Source of the DNA: a virus
Virus record (IMG/VR): IMGVR_UViG_3300020178_000349
Coordinates: 1 to 20,200 of that record
Reading direction: 5' to 3' (one strand)
Length of the DNA: 20,200 bases
Shown here in pieces: positions 14,704-20,200 of this stretch. Position numbers and translations under genes: made by a program. The notes beneath the pieces were generated by a model, which saw nothing but the letters and a program-made list of their open reading frames with translations, ran no database searches and had not been told where the DNA came from. How positions within the stretch are numbered: the first letter of the stretch is position 1; each line of letters opens with the position of its first letter.

Positions 14704-15497
14704 AATAGTCCGTGTGCCTCCATAATTCTTACTGCTTCACCTGTGCCTAATTCTTTAATGTGGTATTGACAATAAGCCAACCAGTGTTGCCATTTTTCAA
14801 CCTGATGTTTAGATGGATAAAATGGTGATTCAATTTTACTTAAATCTTGTGAAGTTACAGAATCAGCCGCTGTCTTCTGCATGGTAAAAGCAGGTACTCC
14901 TACACAAACACTTTCTATCGCCGCAATTGATTGATAGGTCACTGTGGCATAAATTTTTTCTTTAATAAGATACCAAGGAACACTGCCAGCACCAACTCTT
15001 TCATGGCGTTTGCCTTTATCTCTAATAATAATTTCTCTATCTGTATATTTTTTTAATTCTGCAACAGTATTCTCCACCCATTGATTTCTGTCAATATTAT
15101 AAAATTTACAAGGCTTTTCGCTCGGAGTAACCAGTAATATTTTTCCTTTGTGATTCTTTCTCCAGTCAACAAATTCTAATTCTGGACTAGTTCTTTTAAT
15201 TTTTTGCCAACGATCATCAGGCACATTAAAAACTATGCTATGTTGTACGTCATTCTTTACTACTCTGTGATACAATTTCTTTTTGATTAAATTTCCCACA
15301 TAACCTGTGTCTATATAATAAAATGTTCGACCAGATTTTTTACAATCGTTTATAATTTTTCTTTTGGCTAAACTTCTAAAACTTACTGTGTTTTCTATCG
15401 GTAGTTTTTTGATTGCTTCGTAAGGAAGATGATGACAGCCTAGGCCTCTAACCCAGTGTTGTAGTATTTCATCTTGTTTGTCAAAAGCATAGTGCAT
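14700..15497 (-). CDS. GT-B-like glycosyltransferase-family protein
   Basis: A 265-aa protein of the same paralogous set: KGKILLVTPSEKP followed by a helix, ELKKYTDREIIIRDKGKRHERVG, a YATVTYQSIAAIESVCVGVPAFTM donor-loop segment, then L-S-K-I-E-S-P-F-Y-P-S-K and a W-x-x-W-L-A-Y-C-Q-Y-H helix. It differs from the others by replacing the SS of the loop with QS and by lacking the PWR start. The N-terminal part (KQDEILQHWVRGLGCHHLPYEAI and a GRTFYYIDTGYVGNL segment) resembles the acceptor domain of capsule-type transferases. It starts 2 nt after the stop of the GT8-like gene. Donor and acceptor unknown. Confidence 0.68.
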   Translation of the reverse strand: MHYAFDKQDEILQHWVRGLGCHHLPYEAIKKLPIENTVSFRSLAKRKIINDCKKSGRTFYYIDTGYVGNLIKKKLYHRVVKNDVQHSIVFNVPDDRWQKIKRTSPELEFVDWRKNHKGKILLVTPSEKPCKFYNIDRNQWVENTVAELKKYTDREIIIRDKGKRHERVGAGSVPWYLIKEKIYATVTYQSIAAIESVCVGVPAFTMQKTAADSVTSQDLSKIESPFYPSKHQVEKWQHWLAYCQYHIKELGTGEAVRIMEAHGLL

Positions 15498-15498
15498 A

Positions 15499-16179
15499 TC
15501 ATTTGTTCATCATTTCTGCTAGATATTTTTTCCAAACATCTCCATATTCGCAGTGTCTATAGTTTTTAAACCACGGGCCGCCTTCAGTATAGTGCAAGGC
15601 TTTGGGCTCACCATCTTGTGGAGATTTGTACCATCCCACAAGCCAATTCCATTCATGACTGAGCGAACCAATTTCTTCGTCTTTGAGCCAACTAAATCTG
15701 TGAAAGTATGCTCCGTCATAATTAGGATTGTTTACTAAATCAACTGTGACTTTTTCATTTGAAGGGTGTCCACAGTTCCACAACACCATCGAACTCCAAT
15801 TTTTTCTTGGATATAACGTTTGTTTTTGACCATCCATTTTAATTCCAGGCTTTGGTGTGTAATCGTGTTGAACACACATCACAGCATATTTGTTGTCTAC
15901 ACAATCAAACAATTCTTTAATATCTTTCATAAAAACAATGTCTGAATCGCAGAACAATGCCCAACCTTTATAATTTTCTAATGCTGGTATTAAAAATCTT
16001 GTGAATGTAAATTCTGTAGAAGCCAATTTATCTAACTCTCTCCAATACCATTTGTCTTTGCGTAGTTGTTCTTGATTGAGAGGCATCACTTCCGCTTCTT
16101 TAGAATGAGTATATATCGAATGTTCGCACACTTGATAGGCAATGTCTTCTCTTGTGTCGTACCCTACATATATTTTCAT
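15499..16179 (-). CDS. GT8-like glycosyltransferase (GT-A fold)
   Basis: A 226-aa protein that should transfer a sugar from a nucleotide donor. The start MKIYVGYDTREDIAYQV is the nucleotide-binding strand. WALFCDSDIVFMKDIKEL (73-90) holds the D78-x-D80 metal motif with the usual following 'I-V-F' and 'D-I-x-E-L'. The late KALHYTEGGPWF motif carries the second metal-binding histidine of the GT8 family. A middle KNWSSMVLWNCGHPSN segment is a typical acceptor-side turn. Length is short but complete for the phage type. The ATG at 16179 overlaps the cupin stop (ATGA). Sugar and acceptor cannot be told. Confidence 0.8.
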   Translation of the reverse strand: MKIYVGYDTREDIAYQVCEHSIYTHSKEAEVMPLNQEQLRKDKWYWRELDKLASTEFTFTRFLIPALENYKGWALFCDSDIVFMKDIKELFDCVDNKYAVMCVQHDYTPKPGIKMDGQKQTLYPRKNWSSMVLWNCGHPSNEKVTVDLVNNPNYDGAYFHRFSWLKDEEIGSLSHEWNWLVGWYKSPQDGEPKALHYTEGGPWFKNYRHCEYGDVWKKYLAEMMNK

Positions 16180-16526
16180 GATTTAGTTCCAATAGTTCTA
16201 CGCTCTATATCGTCATGATTGAATTCTGCCCAGTATAATTCAAAAGCAACACCGTCTTCGACTCCTTCGAACTGATGAAACTTGCCCGGTTTAACTGTGG
16301 TGTAATCTCCAGCATTTAAAATTGTTTCGTCAACTAGTCCTTGTTGATCAGCATCTTGCCAAACACGTACAATCATCTTGCCCGACTCAACAAAGAATCC
16401 ATTCCACTTATATTTGTGTTTGTGTTCTGAACACTTGTACCCTGCTTTAAATTCTATGCGATGAAATTCCAATACACCATTAGCATGGATTAATTCTGTT
16501 TTACCCCAAATCTTTCCTGACTTCAT
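16176..16526 (-). CDS. Cupin-fold protein (sugar-nucleotide isomerase-type)
   Basis: A 116-aa single-domain cupin: H35-x-H37 with E47 (motif 1) and H84 in PGKFHQFEG (motif 2) form the expected metal site, and the YTTVKPGKFHQF turn is typical of the mannose-6-phosphate isomerase/sugar-epimerase type. It is coupled by ATGA to the epimerase upstream and to a GT8-like transferase downstream, which suggests action on a sugar or its nucleotide. A dioxygenase-like or purely sugar-binding role is possible, since cupins are diverse. Confidence 0.8.
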   Translation of the reverse strand: MKSGKIWGKTELIHANGVLEFHRIEFKAGYKCSEHKHKYKWNGFFVESGKMIVRVWQDADQQGLVDETILNAGDYTTVKPGKFHQFEGVEDGVAFELYWAEFNHDDIERRTIGTKS

Positions 16527-17245
16527 TTTATATTGTGTTCAAATCCTTGAGAGTCTAAGAATTTTTTCACACTCCATTTTGGTTCCCAACCTAATTCTTT
16601 CATTTTTGTTGGGTCTGCAAGTGTGTGCGGACGTTCGCCAGGCATACCTTCTTTGATAGGTAAGTTGGGTGCTATGTCTACAATACGCACACTTTCTCCT
16701 GTTCCAATATCAATAGGACCTTTAAAATCTGATTTCATTAAACACATTACTGCTTCGCAAACATCTTCTACGTGTACAAAATCTCTTGTATGTTCTGTTA
16801 CATATTCCAATGTACCTTGTTGCAATTTGTCAAAAAACATTCCTGATCTGGCTTTGTCTGAATACACTGTGTGAAATCTCATTGCCACGCAGTTGGGGTG
16901 CGGTATGTATTCTATTACGTGTTTAGATGCCGCATAAGGATTTCTCCATGGATCATATTGTGAACTTGAACTGGCAAATAGTACTCTTGTGTTTTGATAG
17001 TGTGCTAAAATTCTTTTTGTACCTTCTACATTGTTGTCCCAATATTTTTTTGGATCTTTCATAGATTCTCTCACACCGCCTATACCTGCTAGATGTATGA
17101 CTAAATCCACTTTAGGCAAGTCGCTTGAGTTAATATCTGTATCAGATTTTTTGTCTATGCCAACTATTTCGTGATTGTCTTGTTGTAATCTTTTTACTAA
17201 TTGTGTGCCGATAAAGCCATTGTGTCCTGTAACTAAAATTTTCAT
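16523..17245 (-). CDS. NAD-dependent epimerase/dehydratase (extended SDR)
   Basis: A 240-aa sugar-nucleotide enzyme. TGHNGFIG (6-13) is the Rossmann glycine-rich motif, HLAGIGG (51-57) the SDR motif, SSSS (92-95) holds the catalytic serine region, YAASK (104-108) the catalytic Tyr/Lys, and DFVHVEDV (155-162) the usual late motif. It is shorter than the ~310-340 aa norm, with a reduced C-terminal substrate domain. Starts at ATG 17245, where AAAGGA is 5 nt upstream, rather than at an in-frame start 141 nt earlier that overlaps the previous gene and adds unrelated residues. A late-promoter-like AATAAATA lies 17 nt upstream. The product sugar is not predictable; UDP-glucose 4-epimerase-type and dehydratase-type chemistry both fit. 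Confidence 0.9.
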   Translation of the reverse strand: MKILVTGHNGFIGTQLVKRLQQDNHEIVGIDKKSDTDINSSDLPKVDLVIHLAGIGGVRESMKDPKKYWDNNVEGTKRILAHYQNTRVLFASSSSQYDPWRNPYAASKHVIEYIPHPNCVAMRFHTVYSDKARSGMFFDKLQQGTLEYVTEHTRDFVHVEDVCEAVMCLMKSDFKGPIDIGTGESVRIVDIAPNLPIKEGMPGERPHTLADPTKMKELGWEPKWSVKKFLDSQGFEHNIK

Positions 17246-17250
17246 TGGAA

Positions 17251-17256
17251 TCCTTT
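17251..17256 (-). promoter_or_regulatory. Shine-Dalgarno that fixes the epimerase start
   Basis: Minus-strand AAAGGA ends 5 nt before the ATG at 17245. It is absent before the longer in-frame alternative, so it supports the shorter protein that begins at the Rossmann strand. Confidence 0.7.
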
Positions 17257-17261
17257 TGAAA

Positions 17262-17269
17262 TATTTATT
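17262..17269 (-). promoter_or_regulatory. Late promoter-like box (AATAAATA) before epimerase
   Basis: Minus-strand AATAAATA in the 32-bp gap upstream of the epimerase gene, one of the few real gaps in this block. It is identical to the box before the virion protein and one base from TATAAATA. It would give late expression to the epimerase-cupin-glycosyltransferase part of the cassette, leaving room for the Shine-Dalgarno. Confidence 0.5.
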
Positions 17270-17277
17270 GGAGGTAT

Positions 17278-17943
17278 TTACAATGATGTGGTAGATTTGA
17301 TGCCTTGTGTTTTGGTAAAATATGGCTTGTACACAAACAACCATCCACACAATTGACTGCACATAATTGCATCGTTGGGCCACCAACCAATGCTGTCTTG
17401 TTTTTCAATTATATCTTTAGCCGCCCAAGGTGTTATTACATATGCAGAGTGTCCTGGTAATCCTTGTGGTATGTTTTTAGATGCTACCCACGGAACATTG
17501 TTAAAGCCTTCTTGTAAACCATTATGATAGTCCTCTGCTTTAAATGTGGATCCTCTGGGATCGTTAATGCTGTATGCTCCCACATTGTCAAATAGTTTTG
17601 GTTCTGTAAATTTACGTGTAAAGAGTGCATCATGTTCCAATATCATAATAGGTTCATTCATTGACACACACATTTGCCATAGTCTAAAATGACTTTGTGC
17701 CGCGGCTATTCTTTTATTATTATCGTAAGTTTTATATGGTTTTAGTAACAAATTTGTTTTAGGACAAGTTATTTTTTTGCCTGTAGGCCAAGTCCAAGCA
17801 ACTGGAAAAATTGTTTCTGGAGTAGTAGCCTCGAACAGCGTGGCTTCCAAATCGCTTTCTGTTTCTTGTATACTTTGTAAACAACGTTCAGCATATGACA
17901 AACTCCAAACGTCTTTCATCAATGTTATTATGAATGCTTTCAT
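17278..17943 (-). CDS. GT25-like glycosyltransferase
   Basis: A 221-aa protein resembling the glycosyltransferase family 25 (lipopolysaccharide) type. MKAFIITLMKD is the first strand, KRIAAAQSHFRLWQMCVSMNEPIMILEHDALF (78-108) is the typical A-C-x-x-S-H-x-x-x-W / hhEDD-a motif with E103 and D105 binding the metal and donor, and GHSAYVITPWAAKDIIEK and WWPNDAIM follow as in the family. LEH replaces the usual LED at the first acidic position. Its ATG overlaps the stop of the methyltransferase (ATGA). The expected role is adding a sugar to a glycan or to a virion target. Confidence 0.78.
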   Translation of the reverse strand: MKAFIITLMKDVWSLSYAERCLQSIQETESDLEATLFEATTPETIFPVAWTWPTGKKITCPKTNLLLKPYKTYDNNKRIAAAQSHFRLWQMCVSMNEPIMILEHDALFTRKFTEPKLFDNVGAYSINDPRGSTFKAEDYHNGLQEGFNNVPWVASKNIPQGLPGHSAYVITPWAAKDIIEKQDSIGWWPNDAIMCSQLCGWLFVYKPYFTKTQGIKSTTSL

Positions 17944-18545
17944 TTTTTTCCAAAAATATAAACTCTTGATTTATATCTATCTACAGTTTTTTTTGATTTG
18001 TATCGCACTTCGGTTGCGTGTACTGTTAAAGTATCTACATAAATTAGTCCTAATTCTATAGACAATTTTATTATTTCTTCATGATAAATTTCTAATGGAT
18101 CTGTAATTTTCGCTTTATTATGATTAGGTTCGTAAGCGTGTTCTAAAAATATATGTCCATTATTTGTTAATTGATCTTTCCATGCAGATAAACTTTTTGT
18201 TGGATCGTAACTATGATCCCAACTATTAGAGTAAACTATATCAAATTTATTTTTCCATTCTTCTTTCTCATTATGAAAATCCCACTCTACAACATTTTTA
18301 AATTGTTTTGCTGTGTGCGATATTTCTGTTCCTATAATCTGAGACGATGGATAATACTTTTGAAAAAATTCTAATTCTTTACCATTACGTACACCGTGAC
18401 ATAATATTTGTGTAGCATCTGTCTTAAAATTTTTTATTTGATGTATAGTAGATTCTTGAACCCATACATTTTTAAGTTTTTTTACGTTTGCATCTACCTG
18501 TGCTTTTTTATATTCGTTATAGTCTTTGTATTGATAAATTTTCAT
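17940..18545 (-). CDS. Class I SAM-dependent methyltransferase-like protein
   Basis: A 201-aa protein with the Rossmann-type plan: ILCHGVRNGKELEFFQKYYP is a variant motif I, then IIGTEIS (end of strand 2, acidic residue for the ribose), FDIVYSNSWDHSYDPTKSLSAW (motif IV region), and NGHIFLEH (strand 5). These fit a SAM-dependent methyltransferase, although motif I lacks the usual E/DxGxGxG. The start is ATG 18545, just after the stop of the radical SAM gene; a longer in-frame reading adds 48 residues inside that gene and is rejected. The substrate is unknown; sugar O- or N-methylation is likely in this cluster. Confidence 0.75.
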   Translation of the reverse strand: MKIYQYKDYNEYKKAQVDANVKKLKNVWVQESTIHQIKNFKTDATQILCHGVRNGKELEFFQKYYPSSQIIGTEISHTAKQFKNVVEWDFHNEKEEWKNKFDIVYSNSWDHSYDPTKSLSAWKDQLTNNGHIFLEHAYEPNHNKAKITDPLEIYHEEIIKLSIELGLIYVDTLTVHATEVRYKSKKTVDRYKSRVYIFGKK

Positions 18546-18546
18546 T

Positions 18547-19524
18547 TTATTTGTATATGCTATCGTATATTTCACAATTTTGACAAACTTCAGGTAATGA
18601 TTCAGGAGTAAAAAATTTTTTACGCAAATCTTTAATAGTTTGTCCTTGCCAAATTTCTTTAATAGTTTGTTTAAAGACATTACCCACAACTAACTTATCG
18701 AACACATCTCTACAATCACATATTTTAAAATCACCGTCTACCGTAATACCTGGCTTTATATAACTTACTCTACAAGGACCTACTCTAGGTAAACGTTCTC
18801 TAATTTTTATATCTTTGTCTGCTTTTAATTGTTCTTCTAATAATCCTCCCCAGGTATCAAAGCCATCATTCATTATAGTAAATGGAATTTTTGATTTTTT
18901 AAATTTATGTTCTAAATCTTTTTTTTCTTTTTGATCGTTGACATATGATCTCATTATAACGTCATAACGTACATTCTTTTTACCACGTACTATGTTCGCT
19001 AATTTATCGATATTTTCTATCACTGTGTCAAATTTATCCACGCCCATAAATTTATCATACATTGGCTTATTAAATCCTGTGAATGAAATTTTAATTGTTA
19101 AACTACTTTTATAATTTCGAACTGCTTCTTGAACTTTTGGACCAAAACTTATCAAATTTGTATAAAAATCTAAGGTTTCAATTTTAGTAGTATCGAGATA
19201 TTGTAATCTTTCAGCAAATAACGGATCAGTTAAAGGATCAGCAAGGGTAGGAGTTAATCCAAGATGTTTGCCTCCTATAGATGTGTATTGTTCGATTATA
19301 TTTTTGAAATTATCAATCGACATAATTTTTTTAGGAAAACCGGCATCTGCTTTATTTTTATAAAAACAAAAAGTACATCTTGCATTACATAAATTAGTAC
19401 ATTCAATGAATATCTTTTCAGGAGTGTTATATCTAATATTATAATGATTGTATATTTCTTCTTTTCTATTTTTTAGATTGATTTTTGCTTTTTCAACATT
19501 AAAATAATCATATTTGTTTGCCAT
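18547..19524 (-). CDS. Radical SAM/SPASM enzyme
   Basis: A 325-aa enzyme. CNARCTFC (C46, C50, C53) is the CxxxCxxC site for the SAM-cleaving 4Fe-4S cluster. The (beta/alpha) barrel continues to about residue 230 with ISFTGFNKPMYDKFMG and VIENIDKLA segments. A C-terminal SPASM-type region has C251, C269, C271, C314 and C317, binding one or more auxiliary clusters. Such enzymes oxidise or rearrange peptides and sugars. No small precursor peptide is visible beside it, so a sugar or modified-residue substrate is more in keeping with the surrounding genes. The gene lies 6 nt after the methyltransferase upstream and 1 nt before the one downstream. Confidence 0.88.
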   Translation of the reverse strand: MANKYDYFNVEKAKINLKNRKEEIYNHYNIRYNTPEKIFIECTNLCNARCTFCFYKNKADAGFPKKIMSIDNFKNIIEQYTSIGGKHLGLTPTLADPLTDPLFAERLQYLDTTKIETLDFYTNLISFGPKVQEAVRNYKSSLTIKISFTGFNKPMYDKFMGVDKFDTVIENIDKLANIVRGKKNVRYDVIMRSYVNDQKEKKDLEHKFKKSKIPFTIMNDGFDTWGGLLEEQLKADKDIKIRERLPRVGPCRVSYIKPGITVDGDFKICDCRDVFDKLVVGNVFKQTIKEIWQGQTIKDLRKKFFTPESLPEVCQNCEIYDSIYK

Positions 19525-19530
19525 AACATT

Positions 19531-20106
19531 TTAGATTACATCTATTTGGAATTGATTATTATAAAAATTATCAAACTTTAATCCTGTTTCTTTGACAAAT
19601 TGTTTTACCGCTTTGTTCACTCCAGTCTTGTTTGTGTAATCATCTCCGAATATAAATCCACCCTTTTTTACTATGTTTAAACTGCCATACAAGTCTTTTA
19701 AGCACCCTTCATAACTGTGTGCGGCATCAACGTACACCCAGTCTAATTGTAGATCTTTATTTCTTTCAAAAAAATCTGTTGTGGTGCATCTGTGTATGTT
19801 TACAGGTTGTCCTTTAAAACGATTCACAACACCCTCATAAATCTTATCATAATACTTTTGAAAATCTTTTGGGTCTTTACTGCCTACAATTTTTTTGTAA
19901 CGTTGGATATATGCTTCGTAGTTGCCATGTTCGTCACTTTCACTGTATGGAGCAATGGACCAACTGTCTACCAAGTGTAATAATTTTGCTCTTTTGAGAA
20001 ACAATTTTGATGAGTCTCCTTTCCAGACGCCAAGTTCAGCACCTATAGAATCTTTAGGAATACGCCACATTGTTTTTGCCGCAAAAGGATTTCCGCCTAC
20101 CATCAT
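19531..20106 (-). CDS. Class I SAM-dependent methyltransferase (TylF/Methyltransf_24 type)
   Basis: A 191-aa methyltransferase. IGAELGVWKGDSS (21-33) is motif I for SAM, HLVDSWS (44-50) the acidic end of strand 2, LDWVYVDAAHSYEGCLKDLYGSLNIVKKGG (121-150) holds the D-x-A-H-x-Y catalytic/metal signature, and FIFGDDY (151-157) follows. This matches the Methyltransf_24 family, often found as sugar O-methyltransferases such as those on glycan and macrolide sugars. The ATG at 20106 overlaps the stop of the upstream gene (ATGA); a second in-frame ATG is directly after it. Confidence 0.85.
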   Translation of the reverse strand: MMVGGNPFAAKTMWRIPKDSIGAELGVWKGDSSKLFLKRAKLLHLVDSWSIAPYSESDEHGNYEAYIQRYKKIVGSKDPKDFQKYYDKIYEGVVNRFKGQPVNIHRCTTTDFFERNKDLQLDWVYVDAAHSYEGCLKDLYGSLNIVKKGGFIFGDDYTNKTGVNKAVKQFVKETGLKFDNFYNNQFQIDVI

Positions 20107-20200
20107 AAATGTTTACCGTGACTCATGTTTAAATTTGGCATTTTAAATGTAAAGAATTCAGGGCCAAATGCCTGTAATCTTACGTTCTTGTTATTTACAA
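20103..20200 (-). CDS. C-terminal 31 codons of an upstream gene (partial)
   Basis: The minus-strand frame from the window edge is open for 31 codons and ends in LNMSHGKHL before a TGA that overlaps the next ATG (ATGA). The visible sequence includes VRLQAFGPEFFTFKMP. Too little remains to identify a family, but the open frame and stop/start coupling suggest a real gene of the same operon, cut by the window edge. Confidence 0.6.
   Translation of the reverse strand, partial: VNNKNVRLQAFGPEFFTFKMPNLNMSHGKHL

Noticed and set aside
18546-18689. 48-residue N-terminal extension of the methyltransferase
   Set aside because: It overlaps the SPASM region of the radical SAM gene; the ATG at 18545 gives a normal start and clean spacing.
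1-20200. tRNA genes
   Set aside because: No tRNA-like cloverleaf with a T-loop GTTCGA-type core was noticed; a covariance search could not be run.

Overview
The window reads as part of a low-GC, T4-like marine myovirus, most likely infecting SAR11 or a low-GC picocyanobacterium. Three hallmark T4 replication genes support this: DnaB-type helicase gp41, primase gp61 and the UvsW recombination helicase. So do a set of small proteins of the kind shared by marine T4-like phages, tight gene packing with ATGA/TAATG overlaps, and AATAAATA boxes resembling T4-type late promoters. The host assignment is an inference. Nearly everything is on the minus strand and is transcribed from right to left; one gene (5417-5782) is on the plus strand.

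Right part (about 12.1-20.2 kb): a sugar and small-molecule modification cassette. In transcription order it holds the tail of an unidentified gene, a class I methyltransferase, a radical SAM/SPASM enzyme, a second methyltransferase, a GT25-like glycosyltransferase, an NAD-dependent epimerase/dehydratase, a cupin, a GT8-like transferase, two GT-B-like proteins, a GT-A-like transferase and a third GT-B-like protein. Most junctions overlap by 1-11 nt, so the genes look translationally coupled. Together they could make and attach a decorated sugar to a virion, cell-surface or nucleic-acid target; the target cannot be read from sequence.

Middle (about 5.8-12.1 kb): a conserved 427-aa unknown driven by a strong sigma-70-type promoter, then UvsW, a nitrilase-superfamily amidohydrolase with a complete Glu-Lys-Cys triad, four small phage proteins (one with a zinc-finger-like N-terminus), a 188-aa miniature relative of the bacterial Pol III alpha (DnaE) palm and fingers, and a DUF2061 membrane protein.

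Left (about 0.1-5.8 kb): the lone plus-strand gene, a probable virion protein with late-promoter boxes on both sides of the divergent start region, then a replication block: primase gp61, a 40-aa small protein, a single-domain carbamoyltransferase and helicase gp41. A fourth GT-B-like paralogue follows, and the window ends in a non-coding stretch with GC-rich hairpin repeats.

Most notable are: three near-consensus sigma-70 promoters (17-bp spacers) whose -10 boxes lie only 6-7 nt before the start codon, implying leaderless early mRNAs; the minimal DnaE-like protein that keeps the order of the polymerase motifs; the nitrilase and carbamoyltransferase placed among DNA replication genes; and four diverged copies of one GT-B-like family.
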